DNA of 64,000 nt from Moniliophthora roreri (taxonomy: Eukaryota > Basidiomycota > Agaricomycetes > Agaricales > Marasmiaceae). Position 1 is the stretch's first letter. The number at the start of each line of letters is the position of its first letter. The translations under genes and the position numbers were made by a program. The DNA lies in contig LATX02000208.1 in assembly GCA_001466705.2 (NCBI GenBank), positions 124,001-188,000 on the forward strand, written 5' to 3'. Below the pieces are notes generated by a model. The model was not told the DNA's origin, did not search any database, and saw nothing but the letters and a program-made list of their open reading frames with translations. Below are positions 46,816 through 58,025 of this stretch, piece after piece.

Positions 46816-48159
46816 TAAGGAACAGTGCCCAAGACTTGTGAACACCCCCATATACCTAGGGATCCCCAGTTATGGAGGTTATGGCAAAGGGGGGGGGGAG
46901 TGAGTTAATAGGGTTCTTGGCAGGTTAGTAGGAAATCATAACTAGTCATAGTAGGTTTTGATGAATAATAGTGGTTATGGGTGGTTTGGATGGTTATGGT
47001 AAGTTAGCATAGTTATCACTGATTAGTGGTGCTATAACCCCCCATCACCCCCTATTACTGGTTATCAGTGGTATGAACAGTCAACAGCAGATACACATTG
47101 CCAGCATATTAGCTGTTGCTCAGATATCAGGCTTCCAAATTGAATTCAAAAGAAGTATATTGGAATCTATCTGCATACATCCAAATGAGAAATAAGGTCA
47201 CTATGTAAACCCAGTCCAACCACCCAACATGTTTATAATATCAGAGGTAGAACCTTGAGAGGTGGAAAATCAGTTGATAGTATATGAATGACAACATATA
47301 ATGCTTACTCCTAACAGCCAGCAAGTCTTTGAGCAGCCTTGAAAGACTTCATGATTCCCACTTAGCCTAATGCTTTCATAGCTATGGTCTGATCTAGAAG
47401 GACAGTATCAATACTAGTATAATAAATAAAAACATAACCTCGTACCATTTACAAAGTCTTGTGGGCATACAGGACAGCTGGACTCAATAGAGCAAAGTAT
47501 TGAAGTATTTCAGCATCTGTATGCACATATATAAACACATAATGAGGCTCACCATGTTATTGATTCAGTGCAGGATGTTTGGGAGTCTTTGAAAGTCAAC
47601 AGTTCAATAAGGTAATTAATACTAAGGTAACCAGATGTTAGTGGTTAGTAAGAGCTCATATGACAATCACTGGGAACAACACACCAATAACAACCAGGCC
47701 TCATACTAAGAATGCAGAAAAGTATTCCTGTCCAAGGATCAAGATTCAGGATTAGTAATGCTAAGGCTGCATCAAATTATGCTGAGCCTCAAATGCAGTG
47801 ATCCATATTGACAAGAAAGGTGATATGATGAATGTAGGGTCCAGATCCCAGTTTGAAGATAGTGAGCAGCATTTGACTATGAAATGGCAGCGAGACTCAC
47901 CAATTTCCCAACCATTAAGAACACTGGATCAGTCCTCAGAGAAAAGGGCTAAATGACTGCACTGCAAAAGCTTTTTGGTGGTCAAATCAAATAAAGCAAC
48001 AATTCTTCAGAAACCATGTAAAGCACTGAGCAAAATGTACCCTAGTCCTACTTAACCCCTAAGTATGTTAAGAGTTATTAAGGTATTAAGGGGTCTACAA
48101 TAGCAGATGGGGTTAATAACCCCTTAAGATCCAACACTGAGAGTATCGGATAACGGATA
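46816..48159. other. Decayed repeat DNA
   Basis: Repeated GGTTATGG and TAACCCCC strings (46880-47060) and a short inverted repeat around 48050-48130 (CTTAACCCC / GGGGTTAATAACCCCTTAAG) suggest ends of decayed DNA transposons. CpG returns abruptly after about 48140. Confidence 0.4.
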
Positions 48160-48787
48160 AATTTCAAGGTACATCTTATCGATACGGACCGAGACTCGGG
48201 TGATCCGATTGTCTTTAGATGTTTTGCTCAGGACTATCATCATCGCATTACCCCGCCTCTCATCATTGGTCATGGAGTTCTCTTCGGCAACTGGCTCGGT
48301 GGTGCAAAAGTTAAGCTGACGGAGTAGTTTGGATGCCGGGCGTCTTCATAGCTTATTGCTCAAGTCTTTCCTTTTATTCCGTACTTGCCGCAGTGGGCCA
48401 TCGGGCTCCGATGGCAAGTTTTCTGGTGTTGTAACTTCTTGGGCTAACAGACAATGAGAGCGAGCGGCGGAACGAACCAAACAAGGCGATCTATCGAGAT
48501 CTATCAGACCACAACCTTCCCACCCACTTATACCTTCCGTATTTGGCAGAAGAAGACGAATCCTCGCAAACCCGGATTCGTAACCTGCCTGAAGAGTGTC
48601 ATCTGCTATTGCAACGATCCAACGGCAATCATTTTATCTTGCCGTGTTGATTCTTTTCCACTTTTGGCCATTCAAATCCGAGAACTATATACTGGACTGG
48701 AGGTCGTTTCTCTCAGGACAGAACAAATCACAAAGTCCAAGGCACGAGGACTGAGTCGCTACCTTTACGAGCACTACGGATCTTCTC

Positions 48788-49339
48788 ATGTCATCCGACA
48801 CTCTGCAAATACTCCGGCAGACGCCGACGCTCTTTATCACTTCCACGACCTCGGTGTCGGCCGTCTCCAGTGATAGGACCGCGTCCATGTTCGCTACGGC
48901 AGCGAACACAACACTGACTCAGTCCGATATACCGAACTCAAATCCTTGTTCGTCCGCTAGTAGTATCATAGGGATTGTGGCCCTCTGGATTTTAGTGCTA
49001 TTGGCAGTGCTGACTATGGTCGGCTTGGGCTTGGCATGGCGTAGACGACGCATGAAGAAGGATTTTATTACAGAGATTCCGACACCGTATCCTCTCATGC
49101 AGAAGACAACTGCATGGACTAGAACGAAATTGGAGGCTCGAGAAAGGATAGTGGAAGGGGAATCTAGGCGGGCAAATTTTCATCGTCATCAGAGTTTGAG
49201 CGACCAGCGAGGTGTTGTATCCTTGGCTGAGCTTTCTCGCTTGCTGATGATTTGGTCGCAATCGAGTCGACGTGACCCTGGGACCATGGAGCCTGGAGAA
49301 AGGAATCCACCCCCGGAATATGCATTGGAGGTTTCGTGA
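48788..49339 (+). CDS. Single-pass membrane protein with C-terminal PPxY motif, intact copy
   Basis: Single exon, 183 residues. The N-terminus (1-58) is rich in Ser, Thr and Ala and probably outside the membrane. One helix (about 60-83, IIGIVALWILVLLAVL) is followed by WRRRRMKK, a stop-transfer signal, giving a cytoplasmic C-terminus. The tail ends PPPEYALEVS, a PPxY-type motif that in other proteins binds WW domains of Rsp5/Nedd4 ubiquitin ligases. No cleavable signal is evident. Function unknown. The transposon-broken copy at 25236/40095 defines which bases were hit there. Confidence 0.65.
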   Translation: MSSDTLQILRQTPTLFITSTTSVSAVSSDRTASMFATAANTTLTQSDIPNSNPCSSASSIIGIVALWILVLLAVLTMVGLGLAWRRRRMKKDFITEIPTPYPLMQKTTAWTRTKLEARERIVEGESRRANFHRHQSLSDQRGVVSLAELSRLLMIWSQSSRRDPGTMEPGERNPPPEYALEVS

Positions 49340-49985
49340 AAGGTGTTTTTTGTGAAGTTGGGCCCCCCCCGGCCAACTCGTGTCGTTGAGCCCGATTAAA
49401 ATACGATATTTCATCTCCTTGTCAACCTTATTGATTTACTCTACTTTAATTATATACTGTAGGTAAATTATTCTAAACACTTTCGTGTACTTGGGACCAC
49501 GGAAAGTCATGGTCCCTGACGCGTAGTAGAGCATACCTAATTACTATATATGCGCTTTCCCCACTCCCATCCAACTCGTCACTATCTTTTATCGAGGCAT
49601 AAATTATTCTTAAGGAATAAGGTATCTATGTAAGATCAGAACTTTGTCTAACTTGTCTGCCAAGGAAACTTTCAGTGCATTTACGACGCGCGACGTCACG
49701 GGACACCTTCCGTGGTCCCAAGCAGATATAATGAACAGGCTCGCGAGCTACTTGGAATTAGTCAAACTCGTTGGAGAATCCGCAACAATTCGCGTACTGG
49801 CTGCGAGTTTTCTTATATACTCCTGTTCAAATAAGTGCAACAGAGGAGGTGGTGATATTGGCCGTGGCGACACAAGATAAAGAATAAAATCGTAGCTTTC
49901 GTTCATAAGTACATTGAAAGATAAACTTGGATACATTTTCTGTGCCGGTGAATCATTATACAAATATCCCTTGAAACATCCCTCC
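49340..49985. other. Intergenic with a 261-bp insertion
   Basis: 3' flank of the membrane protein gene and of the convergent amidohydrolase 3. Contains the insertion listed at 49495-49755. Otherwise no gene. Confidence 0.45.
49495..49755. mobile_element. Small insertion flanked by 7-bp TACTTGG duplication (MITE-like)
   Basis: The decayed paralogue around 40560 lacks this segment and reads straight across (GTAATTTAAATTAG against GTACTTGG plus AATTAG). TACTTGG occurs on both sides (49488-49494 and 49749-49755). Inside, CTTGGGACCACGGA (49490-49503) is perfectly inverted at 49709-49722. The inverted repeat does not sit at the right-hand end, so class assignment is open. Confidence 0.55.
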
Positions 49986-52900
49986 TTATTCAAACACTTC
50001 AACGACCCCTCTCCTCTGACTCACCACACCTACTACTTTACCCTCGAACTGCAGCAAATTTCCACCTTTCACAGCGACAAGGTCGCTATCCACCTCTTCC
50101 CCAGAGAGGCCGAAAAGTGTGTCAATGTTCGTTGAAGCAAGGGACAGTGCATCTGCAGTTGAGATAGCTCCTTCCGAATCCAGCGCCACCTAGCCAGAGC
50201 ACACGTGTAAGACTACGAGGGTAAAAAAAAAAAGTGAAGAATGAAGAAACTGACCCAGCCAATATCCCACCTCAATTTCCTGCTCAGATCACCCGGACCT
50301 CCGATACCAACAGCAACAGTGACGTTGTGTTCCAGCAGCTCCTGTATAGCTGTCTTTTTGCTTAACGGAGGCCCCGGAAGCCTGGGAAGCATTACCCATA
50401 AGCATTCTATAATCGAAGAAAGAGTGAAAAAGGAGTGCGCACAAACGAATGTCCTGCCAACTATCGGGGAAGGGTCTACTCGGCTGCACAACCACACCGA
50501 TACCAGCGCTGCCAATTTCCTCTGCAAGGAGATGCGCCTCGGTAGCTCCGGCCAGTACGAACTTCAGCTTGGTCTGCTTGGCTTTCTCGACTTCGGACTT
50601 GAGAGTAATGAGAGAGGCGATGATATCCGCTGAATGGGCTTCGATTATGAGGGGAATCGAGCCATTCACGACGCGTGCATACGCATCGGCCTGTTCACCA
50701 TCCAGTTGACCCAGTAAGCCCCGGCGCAAGGTACGAATTTGAGAAGAGACTCCGGGCCCGGACCTACTCAAGCTCACACTCGCATGTAACGCAACTTCGT
50801 TCTTGACAACGGCTCCCTGGGCAAGCTTGTTCGAGGCGCCTGTTGACAGGAGAGTGCTAATACCCGCCAAAATCGAGGAAGAAGAGGAGAGTGGTGGGGT
50901 AATGGAGAGCGTGGCACCGGAACGATGAGCAATCCTAAGCGTTAGTATCGTTAGCAAGGATGAAAGGAGCATGTTAAAAAAGACATACAGAGCATTTCTA
51001 CTCTCGAACAATAGCCCGTCGACAGCTCTAACTACCCCTTCGGTGCCAGCGTGGTCTTGCGTAGAAGCTTCGCCATCAATGTGGACTAGACCGAGGGGAG
51101 AGCCGTAGTTTGTCAATCCAGGTCTGTACGTTCATTAATGAATACCTATGTGAATGATGGAGGACAAAACATACGACAAAGATCCGCCTTCCAAATCCAA
51201 CTTCACATAGCCCTCACGCGCGTTTTGGAGCTCGTTTTGGATGCATGTACGGAATTCAGTGGTCCTGACGCCCTGGACACAAGATATCCGGCCGTTTTCG
51301 ACGAGCACGCCCGCCCGTTCCGAAGAGAACACCTCGATAATCTTGCCATTCCGCTTGACGTACACCGACCCAACTCCTTCAAACACAACTCCTTTACCAC
51401 CTTTTCCGACTTTACCCACTACCTTGCCTTCAAGTGGTGGTAACCCGTTGAATTTGACAGCTTCAGCGGTTTCTACATCCCAATTGGGGGTCTTGGGTAC
51501 CGTTTGATGTTTTAAAGACGAAGGCGCTATGGAGGAAGGTGCGGAGAGTTGGGGTATGCCGTCTATGAAGACCTGGATGGGCGTTGCCGATAGCGTGAGC
51601 GGATGAGAGTCCCATATGACGAGGTCTGTGTGAGGAGTTAATAAACGCGAAAATGCCCAACCCAATAAGGGAGCGAAGACGCCAGAATAACCTCAAAAAG
51701 GGGAAAAGGAGCTCACCCGCATCCCAGCCAGCTTTAACCTTGCCAACTCGATGATCCAATCCAGCAATCTTGGCCGGTGTCGTAGTCACACTCGCCAACG
51801 CCAAGCTCGCAGGAAGGCCATAGTAGAACGCTTGTTGCGCTTCGTTAAGGAGATATCGCGAGTTTGTCACTGGGTGATCGCTCTGTGAGTCGTGTCAGTA
51901 TAGGCTTCGAGAACAAAGAGAAGAGAAAAAGGCGTACCTTGAGGACAACATCGATACTCTCATCAGCTAGCACCCTGGGTGCAAACTCTGAACCACGGTA
52001 TGCTTCGCGCTTATATCGACCGTGCGTGGCAAACATGGCTATGCCCGGTGTATGGCCGTACATCTGCCTCAGAAGACCAGGGACAAGATAGGCTTCATGT
52101 GCGTGGTGGAAGGCAGCGATAGAGAAGTTGAATTCGTTCGTTAGCTATCGGTGAAGGCGCTCAGTAAACTGCGAGAAAGAGCGATAGAGAATGTGAACAT
52201 ACGCGGATAAGGCCATCTAAATCCACAGCCTCGTAGCAATGATTCTGTATCTTGACTTTGCCTCTCAACACATCTACTAACGCTTCCCATTGCAGATCGT
52301 CTGGGAAGTCTCCTTCTGCTTGAACCGCTGCCCAGTTCCCAGCTGCAACCTTCTCGCAAAAGGCATCCTGCTTAACCTTTAACTGCCTCGCTTCCTCGTA
52401 GGCAGCACGGAAGCTCCATATCGTGTCCATACGCACACCATTGTAGACACGAGAGGGGTTTTCACCGCATGCTTGCTTAAGCTGTCTCCATCGACCGAGG
52501 ATACGGGTGCCGTTCACATCGAAAGGCGGTTCAAGAAGCATCGAGGACGACGATTTGAGTGAGGTTTGACGAAGTTTTATGGGGAATGCTTGGCCACCTG
52601 AGAGGATTCATTCATTCATGAGTACGAAAAGTGCAAGTGAACAAAAGTAGACGTACCGATGGCATTAGCACTACCAGGTAACACAACAGCCGTCGTTACA
52701 CCTCCAGAGATACTAAGCCTGTATGCCTCATCGTGCGTGTTCAACCCATCGAGAGACCGCAACCAAGGCTGCGTAATCTGCTTTTGAGAGTTCGTGTCGC
52801 TTGCTCCACTCAACGATGGTGAGGAGCTTACACCCAAATGAGAGTGCAAGTCAACAATTCCGGCAGTAAGCCATGCACCGTTTGCTTCGATAACATCCGC

Positions 52901-53323
52901 GTGTTTTGGAGTAAGAAGGTCGGGGCCGACAGCTCGAATGACTCCTTTGTCGAACAAGACATCTCCAAACACTATTTCCAGCCCTTCAGCGACTTCACCA
53001 GTCCAGATCGTAGCATTCCGAATTAATATGGGTTTCTTGGGCGCTAGAGGTGCGTCAAATCGGTCTGATACAGTCCGGTTATGGAAATCTGGCGGAGGAG
53101 ATGGAAGAGTGTTCAATTCAGCGCATTTTGATATGAGCTGCTGAGCATTGATTGGAATCCGAGTAACACTGTGCTGCTTGGGCTGATAGAGGTTGAAGGC
53201 GTAGAGATAAGAAAACAGAGAGATTGGGCATAGGAGCAGGACAAGAATGAGGAAACGGTGGTGTCGTCGTTGTCGAGGACGGTGAGTAGACACTGGCAAA
53301 GTCCCTTTCTCGTCGCCGAACAT
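49986..53323 (-). CDS. Membrane-anchored amidohydrolase 3, intact
   Basis: Nine exons: 53323-52657, 52597-52203, 52144-51938, 51882-51717, 51625-51175, 51123-50989, 50934-50443, 50381-50255 and 50189-49986. They total 2,844 nt, 947 residues. Same plan as copies 1 and 2: basic N-terminus, single helix, VDLHSHLG, FHHAHEAY, SDHP, and C-terminal second half with IIEAHSADI. All splice sites canonical; the donor that is AT in copy 1 is GT here. It carries one extra 54-nt intron (50935-50988, GTATGT...TTAG with a CTAAC branch-site-like string) absent from copies 1 and 2. It is more diverged from 1 and 2 than they are from each other. Substrate unknown; CE9-type label is by family resemblance. Confidence 0.8.
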
Positions 53324-54635
53324 GGCGTCGAGGGCGAGCTAGACGACGAGCAGAATGGTGGGGTCGTCGGTTGTCGAAGACAGCGGTATTTTAAACCACG
53401 GATCCATGTGGAAGGAGTCAGGGTCAGGTCCGTGCGCGACATGTTGGCTTCGGTCGCATCACCGTGCCGTACGTAATTGCCTGATACGGCTTTTTCTACT
53501 CCCACTGCATTTCCATGTGAGTTATTCGTTATTTTTGAGAAATATTGACTCATTGTCGCTCATATATCCCACAGTAACGGGCTCGGCTGATGGAGAAGCC
53601 GAGTCGTATGATATTTGCCTTGGGGATTCTAGGGAGGCTTCTGGGTGTTCTGAACAAGAAGTACGCCTCCAATCTAAGAATGCTATCTCGTGTTCTTAGT
53701 CTCATCTTCTGCTGCTGGAGGACGAAAGAGCAGAGAATGACAAGTAAGGTCTTTTCTGGAACTTGACGAGCTCACACCTCAACCATTCTCTGATGAACGC
53801 AATACTCAGGTACAACATCAATACTTCCTTAAACCTTTGGATTTGGGCGGTTGGGATGACATGCTCGACTCGGGGAACCGTGGATAAAGTATTGTGACTG
53901 AAGATTCGCGAAGTATGCTAATACTTCTTTCTTAGTGCCTAGGCGGTGCCGTTGTCAACACTTCTTTCATTACAAGATCTGACTTCTCTCACATCCATGT
54001 CTCATTCTCCTTCCGTGAATGTCAAACGGCAAACGCAAAGCCTTTCAATCGGTCCATCCCTGTTCACAATCATGCAAATGTAAATATGGTTCTCCCTCGA
54101 CGATTGATTCAGAATAAGGGCATGTGAGATATACCAGATGCCGGTGTGTCGCCATTTCATTAATTTCATTGTGTATCACCCGATACTGACGTCGTCTGTA
54201 GTAGACCCTGACGCCGTTTGGGAAGCTACACCTCGGCTCTGAGTGGGTTCTTCATCCTTGACTCCTGCCTGGAAATTAACTCCCACGACAAGATCCTCTA
54301 CAAATCCCTCGCTCTGCTTCGTTGGAAAACTATAAATATAGGTACGCTACCACACAGTGATGGCCTATCACTAGCTGCAGCATTGAGACACTACTCCCGG
54401 ATCTCGCGATGACTGGATGAATGAAGCATTGCTACAGTTCTTTTGGAAGGAAAAAAAATAAATGGTAGACTAGTAGGTCCCCTTTTTGCCTCCGGGGCCG
54501 GACTGGTACTCACTGCCACCTCTATAAAACACGCACAGGATCTAGCATGTCGCCAAATCTTTCGTGGCTGAGTTTAAATACATTGGAAAGACCGACACTG
54601 GGCGGCACAAACACATATCTAACCGGCTGATGGTT
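53324..54635. promoter_or_regulatory. Upstream region of amidohydrolase 3
   Basis: 53324-53700 is the inverted counterpart of the conserved upstream block of copies 1 and 2 (shared ATCAGGCAATTACG and GAGTCAATATTT). From 53700 to 54635 no gene is evident. Confidence 0.45.
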
Positions 54636-54895
54636 TCAACTCCCCGCCCACACACAGTTAGTACAGACCCAGCTCCCATCGGGCAGGCGGTGACAACAAC
54701 CCTAGTATCAAATCAATGAGATTGCCAAAGAACGGATGGAAGAAGTATGCGAACCAAAGTAGGTAGTCTCCGGTCAATATTCATAAAGCGAGGATCGTTC
54801 TGAACGCCATTCTGTCCCGCCGCGATCGGTACTGCAACTACGCGGGGTATGCATGAAGCGGTCGCGATAAGGGCTAGTTCAAGTGGAATGCGCAT
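54636..54895 (-). CDS. Small secreted cysteine peptide D (CC-x-CTxC family)
   Basis: Exon 1 (54895-54755) encodes a signal-peptide-like start (MRIPLELALIATA, VVAVP), a Gln/Asn stretch (AAGQNGVQND) and NIDRRLPTL. Intron 54754-54702 (GTTCGC...CTAG, phase 0). Exon 2 (54701-54636) encodes GCCHRLPDGSWVCTNC plus a five-residue tail before the stop. 68 residues. Same exon phase, dibasic site and cysteine pattern as B. It lies 1.3 kb upstream of amidohydrolase 3 on the same strand. Confidence 0.7.
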
Positions 54896-56402
54896 GGCAC
54901 GATGACTGTTCGGGTTTTGGTCGTTGGTCGTTGGCTGGGTGAGGAAGTTCTATGATTTGGAATCTGTATCAACATCCACATTTTTATTGACCTGTATCGA
55001 CGCCTCAGCGCACAGGCCGCTACTCACTAGCGGAAGATCATTATAAGTTTTCGATCGTTGCCACCATTTCTCCCTTGTCGTCCCGTTACGCAGCAAATTG
55101 CAGTCACTTAGACTCAATATCAAACTGCTGATATCAAACCTTACTTCCTGCAAAGTGTTGTGACACGAAGTACACTAGTCCTGTTCAACAGGACAGCGGC
55201 TTACTCGTACGAAGATCGCCAACATTTCAGCCAGGGCGCATTCGGGGATTTTCACAGCCTTGGCGGTGTCTACCTGCCTTATCTACCCGCAATCAAGTCA
55301 TCAATGGATTGTTATCAACAATTGATCGGTAATTCGAATGGCCGGAAACACCTTCATAATGTCGGCCACCTTTAATATTACCGCCTTTGTTTCGCTAGGA
55401 CGCTTATGTGACAGATGGGTAGGCAATAAAAAGGTTCTCGATCCAAATGCGCAATATCCCGGTCCCGTTTCATCTATCGTGCGGGACGCTGCCGCTTTTA
55501 TGTCACTGGAAGACCGACCGACTCGGGACATGTATCGTTTACGGTTCAACTCCGCTGATCTACACGTACATGCCATCTTCTGTCTCATGATCCCCCAGTT
55601 CTGTGTGTTCAGCAGGTATCGAAGACGAATATCATTGATACTGGGCCTTCCTTCTTTTTTTGCATTCACTTCACCAAGCACAATTGGTAGAGAAGCTTCA
55701 ATCTGGCTTTGTTCGCCAAGATTGACGGTAGTCGAGAAGCAGTAGACCTCGTTTCCCTACGACATCAAGATAGAAGACATCGTAGAGCGTGGAGCATGTA
55801 AGGGCTGCATTACTGAATTTGAGTTATAGTTCTGGGGGAAGCCAAGGGAGTTGAACGAGGGCATGGTGGAGTTGCAGATCACTGGCAAGGTGTATAGAAT
55901 AGGGGCTTCGTTGGATTCATTGTCATTTACCGCCTCGACAACGCTCATATGTGGCTGTGTACTCAGTATTGGGGTGTACGTGGGCAATGCATGAGAGACA
56001 AAGGAACTCGAAGCTCGGGTTCAACAAAGTAGACACTCAAGGGCTCAAAGTTTTGCACCTGCGGGTCAAGCCTTAAGGTCCCGTAACAGTTTCAAACGCG
56101 TCGTCTTCAGCGGCGTCAGTCCTCTCGTGCTTTAAGAGATGCCTTGGAACACGGACAAATACCAGAATCCATTAAGACATTCCCAAAGCCGCACTAACGG
56201 CAGACAATCGAGTCTTGCGGTGGGCGAAAAGTCCCTAGGCCCGAGGCCGGAGCCCACGTTCTTTTCAAGTTGGAATCTCTGGCTTGAACATTTAAATATA
56301 GCACTGTTGATTAAGACACTCTAAGATTGATGTCCATATCTAAGTACTGTAAATACCAAGAAACTAAACACCCGATCGTGATATCATAGTACTGTCCGAC
56401 CT
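54896..56402. other. Unassigned region with overlapping open frames
   Basis: Frames of 135 residues (+, 55338-55745) and 126 residues (-, 55681-55301) overlap on opposite strands, and a 76-residue minus frame lies at 55987-55757. Neither strand shows a family, a signal peptide or clear introns, so I do not call a gene. Confidence 0.35.
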
Positions 56403-57429
56403 CTAAATGCTGCCATCATTCACAGGATCTTCAGGACCACCCTGAGAAAGGACCACCCAGGGGCATTGATCAGGTTCTGGAGTCCAATCTGAGCGTTGGG
56501 TGATCTCACGCCTCAGATTGCTATCCGTGCGTCTATCAGACTGAACCTTGTTAATCCTCCAACCTTCCTCCAGAGGCAACCTCTCCTCTCGGAAGAAGAT
56601 ATCCACAAACTTTTTCGGCGCCATACCCGTCTCTGGGTCACCCATAACGGTTAAATACAATGCCGATTCTCGGGTCCTAATTTTGAACTCCTTGATCGTG
56701 TTGCGGAAGGTGGGGTTGGTTGCTCTGGATTGTTCCACGCGGGCCTTTTGGACGAGACCAGCGGATGTCGTGTTGTAATAGTCAACACCGGGGTTGGAGT
56801 TGGCGAGGGTGGAATAAATTTCCTCGTTGAATACGACGTTATTTCCCAAGTCCCGGTCTTGGCGGGAGAGAGACGCATCGTGTTCAATATTCCCATGTCT
56901 GAATAGACATCCATGTAGGTCAACTGGGCTTCTCGAGAATAAACGTTTCAAAACTCACTGTCTGATGTCAGCCAAGGAGAATTGGTCGACGAGGTCAGAT
57001 ACTAGCAAACTTGCTTTCGCAGCCAGGAGTAAGAGATCTTGGTGAACATTGAAGCCCTCTGCAGCACGAGTAGGTCGTTGAGAGTGACAGAAGCTTGAAA
57101 GCGGATGTGCTTACCTAGCCCAGCCTGCAAAACAACCGGAATAGTAATATTGCTTCCGTTGCGTGGAAGAAATCCGTGGTTGGCAAGTCTGGGAATGCAC
57201 CTACATCAATTGATACTCTTCATTGAGGAGAAATAGATACGTACGCGTTGAGGCCAGGGCACGGACTGCGAAGATCTGTCGCCGAAGGAGGTTGGAACTG
57301 GTGTTGACTCCAGTCAATACGATCGTGAGGTTCAACGTCGTCATCACGAGAATGAACCACACCAGCACCAATAGATGTGGCGAAGGTCAACGCGACGGCG
57401 AGGGACGCGAATGGCAATTGAAGCTTCAT
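56403..57429 (-). CDS. Unspecific peroxygenase, short (group I) heme-thiolate peroxidase
   Basis: Four exons (57429-57245, 57200-57115, 57058-56959, 56898-56403), 867 nt, 288 residues. A signal peptide (~1-22) is followed by SPCPGLN with the PCP heme-thiolate cysteine (57), then NHGFLPRNG, then EHDASLSRQD with the EHD motif (129-131) that marks the short type; long UPOs have EGD. Further conserved blocks are NNVVFNEEIY, ESALYL and FFREERLP. UPOs are secreted and use H2O2 to oxygenate alkanes, aromatics and other substrates. Length fits the short group. All splice sites are canonical and no lesions are seen. No counterpart on the left arm. Confidence 0.85.
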
Positions 57430-58025
57430 TTCTTGACTGTGAGTGCTGCTTGAGAAAAGCTTCGAGGACGAGATTGTTGTTGTCGTCGAAAACGATGCAA
57501 GGTGTTTTTATACCCAAACCCTCCGTTGGATTCTCGCCGCGTGCAAGGCAAAGCCAACACGGCTCCCTGTGTGCGAAGTCGTGGTGACCCATGCGTTCCG
57601 TTGGATCCTTGCAACGGGTGTATTGCCAAGAAAAGACCGGATGGGCCTGTCGTAGAGGAAACTCTGACATATTGTGGAGTTGACTCGCGGTAAGGGCGCG
57701 GCTTTCAACGCCGTTAAACCGGGCGTTCAACTTCCATTGGGAGTGATCCGTCGGATTTAGTGAAACCAATGAGATGTCGAGTATTCCATTACTGCGCTTC
57801 CTGTAAATAATGACAAAAACGTTTTGAAAAAGACGCACGGATTCTATCTCAAAAAGGAAATTATCTCTATCCTGTCAAAAGAGAGGCTTCCTTTTTGGGA
57901 GTGCTGCGCGGCAAAAAGATTCACAGGAAGCGCAGTAAGGATTTTGACTGGTTACTGGGTATCAGCAGAGGAACCGACGGAAGACTGGTGTTTAGGGCAG
58001 GTCAAGGATCTCGTGACCCAAAGGT
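57430..58025. promoter_or_regulatory. Upstream region of the peroxygenase gene
   Basis: About 600 bases between the divergent peroxygenase and membrane-protein genes. Two imperfect direct repeats around TCCGTTGGAT (about 57521 and 57598) lie within the first 200 bases. No coding feature accepted. Confidence 0.4.

Noticed and set aside
48454..48873. 139-residue frame overlapping the start of the membrane protein gene
   Set aside because: It runs in another frame across the promoter and 5' end of the conserved gene, and is not open in the paralogue at 24900-25330.
50289..51116. Single long frame with an extra hydrophobic insert in amidohydrolase 3
   Set aside because: The insert (YVFFNMLLSSLLTILTLR) is the in-frame 54-nt intron, absent from the other copies; it is not a membrane helix.
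57344..57838. 164-residue minus-strand frame upstream of the peroxygenase
   Set aside because: It overlaps the peroxygenase first exon in another frame and has no domain or leader; treated as promoter sequence.
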